Positions 40,665 through 49,067 of a stretch of 64,000 bases of DNA are shown here, piece after piece. Within the stretch, counting starts at the first letter, position 1. Each line of letters begins with the position of its first letter. The notes under the pieces are model-generated. The model did no database searches, was not told the DNA's origin, and saw only the letters and a program-made list of their open reading frames with translations. The stretch lies in the NCBI RefSeq assembly GCF_002242805.1, contig NZ_MCGQ01000035.1, positions 30,714-94,713 on the forward strand. Direction: 5' to 3'. A program made the position numbers and the translations under genes. Source of the DNA: Streptomyces diastatochromogenes. GTDB taxonomy: Bacteria; Actinomycetota; Actinomycetes; Streptomycetales; Streptomycetaceae.

Positions 40665-40688
40665 GTGTGCGCCGTCAGCCGGCAGGCG

Positions 40689-41297
40689 CTAGCCGGATCC
40701 GGCGCTGTCCCGGGGGTCCTCCTGGAGGGCCTTGAGCGAGACGACCACTTCCCCCTGGTACGTGTCGATGATGACCACCTCGCCGGTGACCCGCTGTCCG
40801 GGCCGGACAGCCTCCTCGGGGTGATCGATGCGCGACCAGGTCAGGTCGGGGACACGGATGAAGCCCGTCCCCGGACAGGCGGGGTGCGCGGGCTCCCCGT
40901 CCAGCCGGACGAAGACCCCGAAGTTGTGCACGGCGGCCACCGTGCCCGTGACGACGTCCCCGCGCTGGTGGCTGCGCAGATACCGGTACAGGGCCTCGTC
41001 CTCGCACGCCTTGGCGGAGAGCGTGACCCGGCCACTCCGCTCGTCGACGCCGAACACCTCGGCGGTGATCCGCTGCCCGACGGACACCACCTCTCCGGGG
41101 TCCTCGAACGCGGCCCACGAGAGGAGGTGCCGAGGGATGCAACCGGTCGGCGCCTGCGGATGGTCTCCGTCGACCTGTACGAGCACGTCACCCCCCTCGC
41201 CGAAGCCGGCCACCGTGCCGGTCCTGACCTCCCCGTCGGGGAAGGCCGCGAGGCGTTCACGGAGAAGTTCGAGCGGGTCGGGAGCGGGTTCGGTCAT
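40689..41297 (-). CDS. S1 RNA-binding domain protein
   Basis: Cytoplasmic protein of 202 residues with two S1-type OB domains. The first covers about 28-95 (VRTGTVAGFGEGGDVLVQVD and VSVGQRITAEVFGVDERSGR), the second about 108-190 (GDVVTGTVAAVHNFGVFVRL and VRPGQRVTGEVVIIDTYQGE). It probably binds RNA or ribosomes; the role is unknown. ATG 41297 is preceded by no ribosome binding site, but TAGGCT lies 7 nt before it, which suggests a leaderless mRNA; GTG 41315 is an in-frame alternative. It diverges from priA, with only 57 bp between the start codons. Confidence 0.85.
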   Translation of the reverse strand: MTEPAPDPLELLRERLAAFPDGEVRTGTVAGFGEGGDVLVQVDGDHPQAPTGCIPRHLLSWAAFEDPGEVVSVGQRITAEVFGVDERSGRVTLSAKACEDEALYRYLRSHQRGDVVTGTVAAVHNFGVFVRLDGEPAHPACPGTGFIRVPDLTWSRIDHPEEAVRPGQRVTGEVVIIDTYQGEVVVSLKALQEDPRDSAGSG

Positions 41298-41304
41298 GGC
41301 CGCG

Positions 41305-41310
41305 AGCCTA
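41305..41310 (-). promoter_or_regulatory. Candidate -10 box of the S1-domain gene
   Basis: TAGGCT on the minus strand, 7 nt before ATG 41297, with a CTGACA-like -35 about 15 nt further upstream. Confidence 0.35.
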
Positions 41311-41354
41311 GGCACGGGCGGCCGTTGTCAGTGCCGTTTGGTAAGAATGCAAGC

Positions 41355-43505
41355 GTGAGCAGCGAGAACGGGTCGGGGGACGGCGGGGGCGCAGGGGCGC
41401 CGCCGGAGCAGCTCGCGTTCATTCGGGAGAGTGTGCGGGGGGCCAAGGTGCCCCGGGCCAAGCCGCGGACATGGCGGGGGGCCGCGCTGGCCAAGGAACT
41501 GCCCGTCGCGCGGGTGCTCGTCGACAAGGGTGTGCTGCACCTCGACCGGTATTTCGACTATGCCGTGCCCGAGGAGCTGGACGCCGACGCGCAGCCCGGG
41601 GTGCGGGTGCGGGTGCGGTTCGGGGCCGGGCGGCATCGGGTGCGCGAGGGGCGTCGCGAGGGCGGCGGGCTCATCGACGGGTTTCTCATCGAGAGGCTGG
41701 CCGAGTCCGAGTACTCCGGGCCGCTGGCCGCCCTCGCCCAGGTCGTGTCGCCCGAGCCCGTGCTGAGCGAAGAGCTGCTGGGGCTCGCGCGGGCCGTCGC
41801 CGACCGGTATGCGGGCAGCCTCGCCGATGTGCTCCAGCTGGCCGTGCCGCCGCGCAGCGCGCGGGCCGAGCGGCGGCCGTCGCCCACGCCCCTGCCGCCG
41901 CCCGCCGCGCCCGACACCGGGTCCTGGGCGCGGTACGAGCACGGGGGTGCCTTCATCGAGTCCCTGGCCTCCGGGGGAGCGCCGAGGGCGGTGTGGAACG
42001 CGCTGCCAGGACCGCTGTGGAGCGAGGAGCTGGCCCGGGCCGTCGCCGCGACGCTCGCCTCGGGACGCGGCGCGCTCGTCGTCGTACCGGACGGGCGGGC
42101 CGCCGCGCGGGTCGACGCCGCGCTGACCGCGCTGCTCGGCGAGGGCCGGCACGCGCTGCTCACCGCCGACGCCGGGCCCGAGAAGCGGTACGCGCAGTGG
42201 CTCGCGGTGCGGCGGGGGAGCGTGCGGGCCGTGGTCGGGACGCGGGCGGCCATGTTCGCTCCGGTGCGGGATCTGGGGCTCGTCGCCATCTGGGACGACG
42301 GGGACGACAGCCACAGTGAGCAGCACGCTCCCCAGCCGCATGCGAGGGACGTGTTGCTGCTGCGGGCGGCCCTGGACAAGTGCGCGTTTCTGCTGGGCGG
42401 TTGGAGCTGCACCGTGGAGGCCGCGCAGCTCGTGGAGAGCGGCTGGGCGCGGCCGCTGGTCGCCGGGCGGGAGCAGGTACGGAGGTCCGCGCCCCTGGTG
42501 CGGACCGTGGGGGACGACGACCTCGCGCGTGACGAGGCCGCCCGCGCCGCCCGGCTGCCCACGCTCGCCTGGCAGGTGGTCCGGGAGGGGCTGCGGCACG
42601 GGCCGGTGCTGGTCCAGGTGCCCCGGCGCGGGTACGTGCCGCGCATGGCGTGCGCCCAGTGCCGGGCGCCCGCCCGCTGTCGGCACTGTTCCGGGCCGCT
42701 GGAGGCGCAGGACGCGGGGGCGCTGCGGTGCGGCTGGTGCGGGCGCGAGGAGGGGGCCTGGCACTGCCCCGAGTGCGGGGGCTTCCGGCTGCGGGCCCAG
42801 GTGGTCGGGGCGCGGCGGACCGCCGAGGAGCTGGGGCGGGCCTTTCCCGCCGTACCGGTCCGTACCTCGGGACGTGAGCAGGTGCTGGACACCGTGCCGG
42901 GCACGCCCGCGCTGGTCGTGAGCACCCCGGGAGCCGAGCCGGTCGCCGAGGGCGGTTACGCGGCCGCCCTGCTGCTGGACGGCTGGGCCATGCTCGGGCG
43001 GCCCGACCTGCGGGCCGGTGAGGACGCGCTGCGCCGGTGGATCGCGGCCGGGGCGCTCGTACGGCCGCAGGGGGAGCGGGGCACCGTCGTCGTCGTGGCC
43101 GAGCCGACCCTGCGGCCCGTGCAGGCGCTGGTGCGGTGGGATCCCGTGGGACATGCGGTGCGGGAGCTGGCCGAGCGGGCCGAACTGGGGTTCCCGCCGG
43201 TGTCCCGGATGGCGGCCGTGTCGGGCCCGGCCGAGGCCGTCGCCGAGTTCCTGCGGGCGGTCGAACTGCCGCCGGACGCCGAGGTGTTGGGGCCGGTGCC
43301 GGTGCCGCCCACGCTCCCCGGGCGACAGCGCAGGCCCGGGGCGCCGCCGCCCGGCGAGGACTGGGAGCGGGCGCTGGTGCGGGTGCCCCCGGGAAGCGGG
43401 GGCGCGCTGGCCGCCGCTCTGAAGACGGCTCAGGCCGCGCGGATGGCGCGGGGCGGCGGCGGGGAAGCGGTGCGGGTGCGGATCGATCCGCCGGACATCG
43501 GGTGA
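41355..43505 (+). CDS. priA: PriA-like primosomal protein, helicase motifs lost
   Basis: Replication-restart protein homologue of 716 residues. The N-terminal 3'-end DNA-binding domain (ARVLVDKGVLHLDRYFDYAV) is conserved. Where PriA should have Walker A, this protein has ALPGPLWSEELARA with no GKT/S. The DEEH box is replaced by WDDGDDSHSEQHAP. The eight zinc-binding cysteines are kept (CAQC, CRHC, CGWC, CPEC, about residues 433-475). NCBI annotation treats actinobacterial PriA as not a helicase, and this sequence agrees. GTG 41355 is the likely start. Its 3' end is copied in a short repeat array. Confidence 0.9.
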   Translation: MSSENGSGDGGGAGAPPEQLAFIRESVRGAKVPRAKPRTWRGAALAKELPVARVLVDKGVLHLDRYFDYAVPEELDADAQPGVRVRVRFGAGRHRVREGRREGGGLIDGFLIERLAESEYSGPLAALAQVVSPEPVLSEELLGLARAVADRYAGSLADVLQLAVPPRSARAERRPSPTPLPPPAAPDTGSWARYEHGGAFIESLASGGAPRAVWNALPGPLWSEELARAVAATLASGRGALVVVPDGRAAARVDAALTALLGEGRHALLTADAGPEKRYAQWLAVRRGSVRAVVGTRAAMFAPVRDLGLVAIWDDGDDSHSEQHAPQPHARDVLLLRAALDKCAFLLGGWSCTVEAAQLVESGWARPLVAGREQVRRSAPLVRTVGDDDLARDEAARAARLPTLAWQVVREGLRHGPVLVQVPRRGYVPRMACAQCRAPARCRHCSGPLEAQDAGALRCGWCGREEGAWHCPECGGFRLRAQVVGARRTAEELGRAFPAVPVRTSGREQVLDTVPGTPALVVSTPGAEPVAEGGYAAALLLDGWAMLGRPDLRAGEDALRRWIAAGALVRPQGERGTVVVVAEPTLRPVQALVRWDPVGHAVRELAERAELGFPPVSRMAAVSGPAEAVAEFLRAVELPPDAEVLGPVPVPPTLPGRQRRPGAPPPGEDWERALVRVPPGSGGALAAALKTAQAARMARGGGGEAVRVRIDPPDIG

Positions 43506-43590
43506 CCCGGGCAGTGACTCAGGACTTCGGGTGACCCTGGACATCGGGTGACCCGGAGATCGGGTGTGACTTGGAGATCGGGTGACCGGG
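43493..43590 (+). repeat. Tandem copies of the priA stop-codon region
   Basis: Five imperfect ~18-bp units of the form GACATCGGGTGACCCGG (43493, 43522, 43539, 43557, 43575). The first contains the priA stop codon, and each keeps TCGGGTG(A/T). Confidence 0.75.
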
Positions 43591-43622
43591 CCGGCCGGGG
43601 GCGCCGTGGCCCGGCATGCGGC

Positions 43623-43651
43623 TGCCCTCCCGGAGGTTGCCCGGGAGGGCA
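43623..43651. terminator. Terminator between priA and the HTH gene
   Basis: 11-bp stem TGCCCTCCCGG/CCGGGAGGGCA with a 7-nt loop between convergent genes. Confidence 0.75.
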
Positions 43652-43698
43652 GGGTGAGGGTGTCGGCCGTCGCGTGAGCTGTTGCGTCAGCCGTTGCG

Positions 43699-44259
43699 TC
43701 AGCCGTTGCGCGGGCCGGGGAAGGCCGTCGGCCTGACGTCGTCGCGGAGCGTCGGGCTGCCCGCGGTCGGCTGCGTCGGCATGGAGCGGGCCGCGGGCAC
43801 GGTCGGCACCGTGGGCAAGCCGGGCACTGCGGGCAGGCCGGCGGTCAGGTTGAGCGTGCGGGTGCCGGACGCCTCCGTCGACTGCTCGGTCTCGGCGGCC
43901 GCCTGGGTCGCGGCGCGGCGGGCGCCGTAACGGCGGTGCACCGCCTGCTTGGTGACCCCGAGCGCCGAGCCCACCGCGTCCCAGGAGAAGCCGAGTGAGC
44001 GGTCGAAGTCCACGGCAGCCGTGACCAGGGTTTCGACACTGTCCCGGAGTTCCTGGGCGAGGCGGACCGTCGGGGCGGGGGCGCGTCCGTAGACGACGAA
44101 GCCCGTGGAAGGGCCGGAGCGGCGCGGGCGGTAGACGTTGCCCAACTGGGCAGTCAGCGTGCGCAGTGCGTCCACCTGCCGGCGGACCCGCTCGATGTCC
44201 CGCACCAGCAAGTGCAGGCTGGCCCGGGCCTGGGCGTCGTGGGTTGCATGGTCGGCCAT
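43699..44259 (-). CDS. HTH-containing conserved Streptomyces protein
   Basis: Protein of 186 residues, probably DNA-binding. A helical N-terminal region (LHLLVRDIERVRRQVDALRT) is followed by VYRPRRSGPSTGFVVYGRAP. The helix-turn-helix is WDAVGSALGVTKQAVHRRYG. The C-terminal 60 residues are disordered, rich in Pro, Thr and Ala. The ATG at 44259 has GAGAGG upstream. The regulon is unknown. Near the stop codon GTTGCGTCAGCC is repeated about three times at the DNA level. The 292 bp up to fmt hold a TAGACT box (44501-44506) but no gene. Confidence 0.8.
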   Translation of the reverse strand: MADHATHDAQARASLHLLVRDIERVRRQVDALRTLTAQLGNVYRPRRSGPSTGFVVYGRAPAPTVRLAQELRDSVETLVTAAVDFDRSLGFSWDAVGSALGVTKQAVHRRYGARRAATQAAAETEQSTEASGTRTLNLTAGLPAVPGLPTVPTVPAARSMPTQPTAGSPTLRDDVRPTAFPGPRNG

Positions 44260-44551
44260 GAACAAGCCTCTCGAACCGGCGTTGAAAGGAATTGGGCCGC
44301 GAAAGCGGCCCGATGTGGTCAACTCTTTCTTGACCAACGCGTTTGCGCTCCGCTGGTCACGGGGTGGGGGCGTACGGGCATATGCGTACGCCTGTCTCCC
44401 ACCCGCGCACCACCCGTTTCCAGTTGGCGGAGAGGCCGGGCGACCTGTGGGGGTGCTCGGCGTCGGCGGCTTTCCCGCCGTGGTCTGCGGATCCTCGTCA
44501 TAGACTTGTGCGTTGCCCGTCCGACCCCGCCCGAGAGGCCCCAACCCACCC

Positions 44552-45484
44552 ATGAAGCTCGTCTTCGCCGGTACCCCCGAGGTCGCCGTTCCCGCTCTGG
44601 ACGCTCTCATCGCCTCCGGGCGGCACGAGGTGGCCGCCGTCGTCACGCGGCCCGACGCGCCGGCCGGGCGGGGGCGCAGGCTGGTCGCGTCGCCCGTGGC
44701 CGAACGTGCGGAGGAGGCCGGGATCGAGGTGCTGAAGCCGGTCAGGCCTCGGGACCCGGAGTTCCTGGAGCGGCTGACGGAGATCGCCCCGGACTGCTGC
44801 CCCGTCGTCGCCTACGGCGCCCTGCTGCCCAGGGTGGCCCTGGACGTCCCGGCGCAGGGCTGGGTCAACCTGCACTTCTCGCTGCTGCCCGCCTGGCGCG
44901 GTGCGGCCCCGGTGCAGCACTCCATCATGGCCGGTGACGAGATCACGGGTGCCTCCACCTTCCTGATCGAGGAGGGGCTCGACTCGGGGCCGGTGTACGG
45001 CACCGTCACCGAGGAGATCCGGCCCACCGACACCAGCGGTGACCTGCTCACCCGGCTCGCGTTCGCGGGTGCCGGGCTGCTCGCCGCGACCATGGACGGC
45101 ATCGAGGACGGCACCCTGAAGGCGGTGCCGCAGCCGGCGGAGGGCATCACCCTCGCGCCGAAGATCACCGTCGAGGACGCCCAGGTGGACTGGGCCGCGC
45201 CCGCACTGCGGGTCGACCGGGTGGTCCGCGGCTGCACACCGGCGCCCGGCGCCTGGACCGTCTTCCGCGCCGAGCGCCTCAAGCTCATCCAGGTCACACC
45301 CGTGCCCGAGCGCACCGACCTCGCCCCGGGGCAGCTCGCGGTCGGCAAGAACAGCGTCCACGTGGGCACCGGGTCGTACGCCGTCGAGCTGCTGTGGGTA
45401 CAGGCCCAGGGCAAGAAGCCGATGCGAGCCGCCGACTGGGCACGCGGCGTGCGCATCACCGAGGGGGAGCGGCTCGGGGGCTGA
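44552..45484 (+). CDS. fmt: Methionyl-tRNA formyltransferase
   Basis: Formylates initiator Met-tRNA using 10-formyl-THF; 310 residues. FAGTPEVAVPALDAL at the N-terminus, the catalytic-site HFSLLPAWRGAAPVQ with SLLP, and DSGPVYGT are present, then the OB-fold C-terminal domain with GVRITEGERL at the end. ATG 44552 has GAGAGG about 12 nt upstream. The 3' end including its stop resembles the first unit of the long repeat array downstream. Confidence 0.95.
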   Translation: MKLVFAGTPEVAVPALDALIASGRHEVAAVVTRPDAPAGRGRRLVASPVAERAEEAGIEVLKPVRPRDPEFLERLTEIAPDCCPVVAYGALLPRVALDVPAQGWVNLHFSLLPAWRGAAPVQHSIMAGDEITGASTFLIEEGLDSGPVYGTVTEEIRPTDTSGDLLTRLAFAGAGLLAATMDGIEDGTLKAVPQPAEGITLAPKITVEDAQVDWAAPALRVDRVVRGCTPAPGAWTVFRAERLKLIQVTPVPERTDLAPGQLAVGKNSVHVGTGSYAVELLWVQAQGKKPMRAADWARGVRITEGERLGG

Positions 45485-45926
45485 GGGCCCCGCAAGGAGC
45501 ACGGGAGCTGAGGCCCCTGGAGCGCGCACGGAAGCCCGGGCCTGAAGGCGTAGGGGAGCTGAGGCCCTCGGAACGCGCATGGGAGCTGAGGCCCCCGGGA
45601 GGCGCCCGGAAGCCCAGGCCTCGAAAGGCGCTCGAGACCCGGGGCCCGGGCAGGCGCTCGGGAGCTGAAGCCTCGAAAAGCGCACCGGAGCCGAGGCCCT
45701 GGGAGCCACAGGGGAGCTGAGGCCTCCGGAACGCGCCCGGAAGCCCAGGCCTCGGAGGCGGACGGGAGCCGAGGCCATGGAGGCGCTCGAGACCCGGGGC
45801 CCCAGCATGCGCTCGGGAGCCGAGGCCCCCGGAACGCAAGCGGGACCCGAGCCCCCGGCAGGCGCACAGGGACCCGAGCCCCCGGCAGGCGCACGGGAGC
45901 CCAGCCCCCGGGAGGCCGGGGTTGTA
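45465..45926. repeat. Degenerate ~27-bp tandem repeat array between fmt and rsmB
   Basis: About 16 units of 25-28 bp with an approximate consensus GGGAGCTGAGGCCCCCGGA followed by RCGCGCAC. They alternate between GAGCTGAGGCC, AAGCCCAGGCC, AGCCGAGGCC and ACCCGGGGCC forms. The last units are nearly identical to one another (ACCCGAGCCCCCGGCAGGC). No reading frame here looks like a real protein, because unit length is not a constant multiple of three. Confidence 0.85.
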
Positions 45927-45983
45927 GTGACTCGACGTACGCTGGGAATCGCACCCCCTCTTCACATCCGGAGCACCTTTTTC

Positions 45984-47402
45984 GTGAGCGAGCAGTCTCG
46001 GCGGCCGCGTAAGCCCGCCAAGCCCTACCGTCGTCCCCAGAAGGACCCCGTCCGCGTCCTCGCCTTCGAGGCGCTGCGCGCGGTGGACGAGCGGGACGCC
46101 TATGCCAACCTCGTGCTGCCGCCGCTGTTGCGCAAGGCGCGGGAGAAGGGCGACTTCGACGCGCGGGACGCCGCCCTCGCCACCGAGCTGGTGTACGGGA
46201 CGCTGCGCCGGCAGGGGACGTACGACGCCGTGATCGCCGCGTGTGTCGACCGGCCGCTGCGTGAGGTCGACCCGCCGGTGCTCGACGTGCTGAGCCTGGG
46301 TGTGCACCAGCTGCTCGGGACGCGGATTCCCACGCACGCGGCCGTGTCCGCCTCCGTGGAGCTGGCGCGGGTGGTGCTTGGGGACGGGCGGGCCAAGTTC
46401 GTCAACGCTGTGTTGAGGAAGGTGGCACAGGCCGATCTCGACGGGTGGCTGGAGAAGGTCGCGCCGCCCTATGACGAGGATCCTGAGGACCATCTCTCCG
46501 TCGTGCACTCGCACCCCCGCTGGGTCGTCTCCGCGCTGTGGGACTCCCTCGGCGGCGGGCGGGCCGGTATCGAGGACCTGCTGGAGGCCGACAACGAGCG
46601 GCCCGAGGTGACCCTCGTGGCGCGGCCGGGGCGGGCCACCACCGAGGAGCTGCTCCGCGAGGACGCCGCCGTGCCGGGTCGCTGGTCGCCGTACGCCGTG
46701 CGGCTCGCCGAGGGCGGTGAGCCGGGTGCCGTCGAGGCCGTGCGCGAGGGGCGGGCCGGTGTGCAGGACGAGGGCAGCCAGCTGGTCGCCCTCGCGCTGG
46801 CGAACGCCCCGATCGACGGACCCGACGAGAAGTGGCTCGACGGGTGCGCCGGTCCCGGCGGCAAGGCCGCGCTGCTGGCCGCCCTCGCCGCGGAGCGCGG
46901 CGCCGTGCTGCTCGCCTCCGAGAAGCAGCCGCACCGGGCCGGCCTGGTGGCCAAGGCCCTGCACGGCAACCCGGGGCCGTACCAGGTCATCGCCGCCGAC
47001 GGGACCCGGCCGCCATGGCGGCCCGGCACCTTCGACCGCGTCCTGATGGACGTGCCGTGCACCGGGCTCGGCGCGCTGCGGCGGCGCCCCGAGGCCCGGT
47101 GGCGGCGGCGCCCCGAGGACCTGGACAACTTCGCGCCGCTCCAGCGCGCCCTGCTGCGTACCGCGCTGGACTCGGTGCGCGTCGGCGGGGTCGTCGGCTA
47201 CGCCACCTGCTCGCCGCACCTCGCCGAGACCCGGGCGGTCGTCTCCGACATGCTCAAGCAGCACCCGGAGGCCGAGCTGATCGACGCCCGGCCCTTGCTC
47301 CCCGGCGTCCCGGCGCTCGGCGATGGCCCGGACGTGCAGTTGTGGCCGCATCTGCACGGCACCGACGCGATGTACCTGGCGCTCATCCGCCGCACCGCCT
47401 GA
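45984..47402 (+). CDS. rsmB: 16S rRNA (cytosine-967-C5)-methyltransferase
   Basis: Methylates C967 of 16S rRNA; 472 residues. The N-terminal NusB-like RNA-binding domain (ALRAVDERDAYANLVLPPLL) is followed by the Rossmann methyltransferase. The SAM site is DGCAGPGGKAALLA, the first catalytic Cys is in MDVPCTGLGALRRRPE, and the second is in GYATCSPHLAET. GTG 45984 follows GGAG by 10 nt. The same frame is open upstream into the repeat array but lacks coding character there. Confidence 0.94.
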   Translation: MSEQSRRPRKPAKPYRRPQKDPVRVLAFEALRAVDERDAYANLVLPPLLRKAREKGDFDARDAALATELVYGTLRRQGTYDAVIAACVDRPLREVDPPVLDVLSLGVHQLLGTRIPTHAAVSASVELARVVLGDGRAKFVNAVLRKVAQADLDGWLEKVAPPYDEDPEDHLSVVHSHPRWVVSALWDSLGGGRAGIEDLLEADNERPEVTLVARPGRATTEELLREDAAVPGRWSPYAVRLAEGGEPGAVEAVREGRAGVQDEGSQLVALALANAPIDGPDEKWLDGCAGPGGKAALLAALAAERGAVLLASEKQPHRAGLVAKALHGNPGPYQVIAADGTRPPWRPGTFDRVLMDVPCTGLGALRRRPEARWRRRPEDLDNFAPLQRALLRTALDSVRVGGVVGYATCSPHLAETRAVVSDMLKQHPEAELIDARPLLPGVPALGDGPDVQLWPHLHGTDAMYLALIRRTA

Positions 47403-47484
47403 CGGCACGGGCGGCCGCCGCCGGGAGGTGCGGTCGGCCGCCTCCGCCTACGCTCGGGATGTCCCGACACGGTGGGGTTTCGCC

Positions 47485-48147
47485 ATGGTCCTCGATCTGC
47501 TGCTCATCGCGCTTGCCATCACGCTCGATCCGCTGCCGCTCACCGCGTTCGTCCTGGTGGTGTCTTCGGCGAAGGGCGTGTGGAAGGGACTCGTCTTCAT
47601 CCTGAGCTGGCTGGCGTGCCTGGTCGCGGTGATCGCCCTCGTCCTGGCCCTGACCGGCGGACAGCCTCCGGCACCGAGGTCGACGCCGTCGACGGCCGCG
47701 CTCGCGGCGAAGCTGGCGATCGGGGTGGGACTCGTCGTCTACGGCGAACACACACGCCGGCGGATGGTCGCCGAACGCGCTCACCGCCGCGCACCGGAGC
47801 AGCCGAGCCTGACGTCCGAACTCGACCGCAGCACGTTGTGGACCTCGGCGGGCCTGGCGGTGCTGCTGCAACCGTGGGGCATGGTCGCGGCGGGGGCGAC
47901 GGAGGTCGTGTCCGCGGACCTGTCCCACCCGGTGACCTGGCTGGTCCTCTTCGCCTTCTGTCTGCTCGCCACGGCGAGTCTGCTGGCCATCGAGCTGTAT
48001 GTGGTGTTCGCGCCGGAGAAGGCCAAGCCCCGGCTGCTCCGGCTGCGCGCCTGGATGAAGGGCCACCAGCAGCAGGCGATCGTGATCCTCTGTCTGGGCC
48101 TCGGGCTCTGGCTCACCGGGAAGAGCATCTACGAGCTCACCGCGTGA
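47485..48147 (+). CDS. GAP/SfLAP-family six-helix membrane protein
   Basis: Integral membrane protein of 220 residues with about six hydrophobic helices (LLLIALAITLDPLPLTAFVL first, LCLGLGLWLTGKSIYELTA last). A cytoplasmic basic loop in the middle contains RRRMVAERAHRR. The pattern fits the LysE-related GAP family, whose mycobacterial members assist export of glycolipids; the substrate here is unknown. ATG 47485 is preceded by GGTGGGG. It is not clearly linked to its neighbours. Confidence 0.8.
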   Translation: MVLDLLLIALAITLDPLPLTAFVLVVSSAKGVWKGLVFILSWLACLVAVIALVLALTGGQPPAPRSTPSTAALAAKLAIGVGLVVYGEHTRRRMVAERAHRRAPEQPSLTSELDRSTLWTSAGLAVLLQPWGMVAAGATEVVSADLSHPVTWLVLFAFCLLATASLLAIELYVVFAPEKAKPRLLRLRAWMKGHQQQAIVILCLGLGLWLTGKSIYELTA

Positions 48148-48266
48148 AACACGCCCTGCGGGCCGGTTGTCCACAGGCGCCCACATACCGTCGCACAAGT
48201 ACGATGAACGGTCTCGCCTGTGGACCGGCGCGAACATCAGTGCCCCGGACATGGCAGTCTTGGGTC

Positions 48267-48953
48267 ATGGCCGCGCAGATCAACCCCAGCATCCTGTCCG
48301 CCGACTTCGCCCGCCTCGCGGACGAGGCGAAGGCGGTCGAGGGAGCCGACTGGCTCCACGTGGACGTCATGGACAACCATTTCGTCCCCAACCTCACGCT
48401 CGGCGTGCCGGTCGTGGAGTCCCTGGCCCGTGCGACGGACACCCCGCTGGACTGCCATCTGATGATCGAGAACCCCGATCGCTGGGCCCCCCAGTACGTC
48501 GAGGCGGGTGCCTCGTCCGTCACCTTCCACGTGGAGGCGGCGGCCGCGCCCGTGCGGCTCGCCCGGGAGATCCGCGCCAAGGGCGCCCGCGCCTCCATGG
48601 CGCTGAAGCCCGCCACGCCGATCGAGCCGTACGAGGACCTGCTCCCGGAACTCGACATGCTGCTGATCATGACGGTCGAGCCGGGCTTCGGCGGCCAGGC
48701 CTTCCTCGACATCATGCTGCCCAAGATCCGTCGCACCCGTGAGCTGATCGGCAAGCACGGTCTCCAGCTGTGGCTGCAGGTCGACGGCGGTGTGTCGGCG
48801 TCCACGATCGAGCGGTGCGCGGACGCGGGAGCGGACGTCTTCGTCGCCGGTTCGGCGGTGTACGGGGCCACAGACCCCGCCGAGGCGGTGCGGGCGCTGC
48901 GCGCCCAGGCGGATTCCGCGACCGCCAAGGCCTCCTGGGCATGCGACCACTGA
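48267..48953 (+). CDS. rpe: Ribulose-phosphate 3-epimerase
   Basis: Interconverts ribulose 5-phosphate and xylulose 5-phosphate in the pentose phosphate pathway; 228 residues, TIM barrel. NPSILSADFARLADE, HVDVMDNHFVPNLTLG with metal-binding His and Asp, CHLMIENPDRW, MTVEPGFGGQAF and VDGGVSASTI are all present. ATG 48267 was chosen by homology; no strong ribosome binding site is visible. Confidence 0.96.
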   Translation: MAAQINPSILSADFARLADEAKAVEGADWLHVDVMDNHFVPNLTLGVPVVESLARATDTPLDCHLMIENPDRWAPQYVEAGASSVTFHVEAAAAPVRLAREIRAKGARASMALKPATPIEPYEDLLPELDMLLIMTVEPGFGGQAFLDIMLPKIRRTRELIGKHGLQLWLQVDGGVSASTIERCADAGADVFVAGSAVYGATDPAEAVRALRAQADSATAKASWACDH

Positions 48954-49067
48954 GCCACGGCTACGTGAACGGTTAAGTGCTCGGCGCCCTTCAGGGCAGA
49001 TCAGTTCCGCCGAATCTGCAAGGATGAACGGCGAATCCAGAGTGTGAACAGCAGTGAGGAGATCGCC

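Noticed and set aside
45394..45720. A 108-residue plus-strand frame over the fmt end and the repeat array.
   Set aside because: Its composition is Arg/Pro/Gly/Glu repeats forced by the DNA repeat; there is no start signal and no homology that I recognise.
45777..45983. Extension of the rsmB frame upstream into the repeat array.
   Set aside because: The added residues are the translated repeat with no conserved start. GTG 45984, with GGAG upstream, gives the normal N-terminus.
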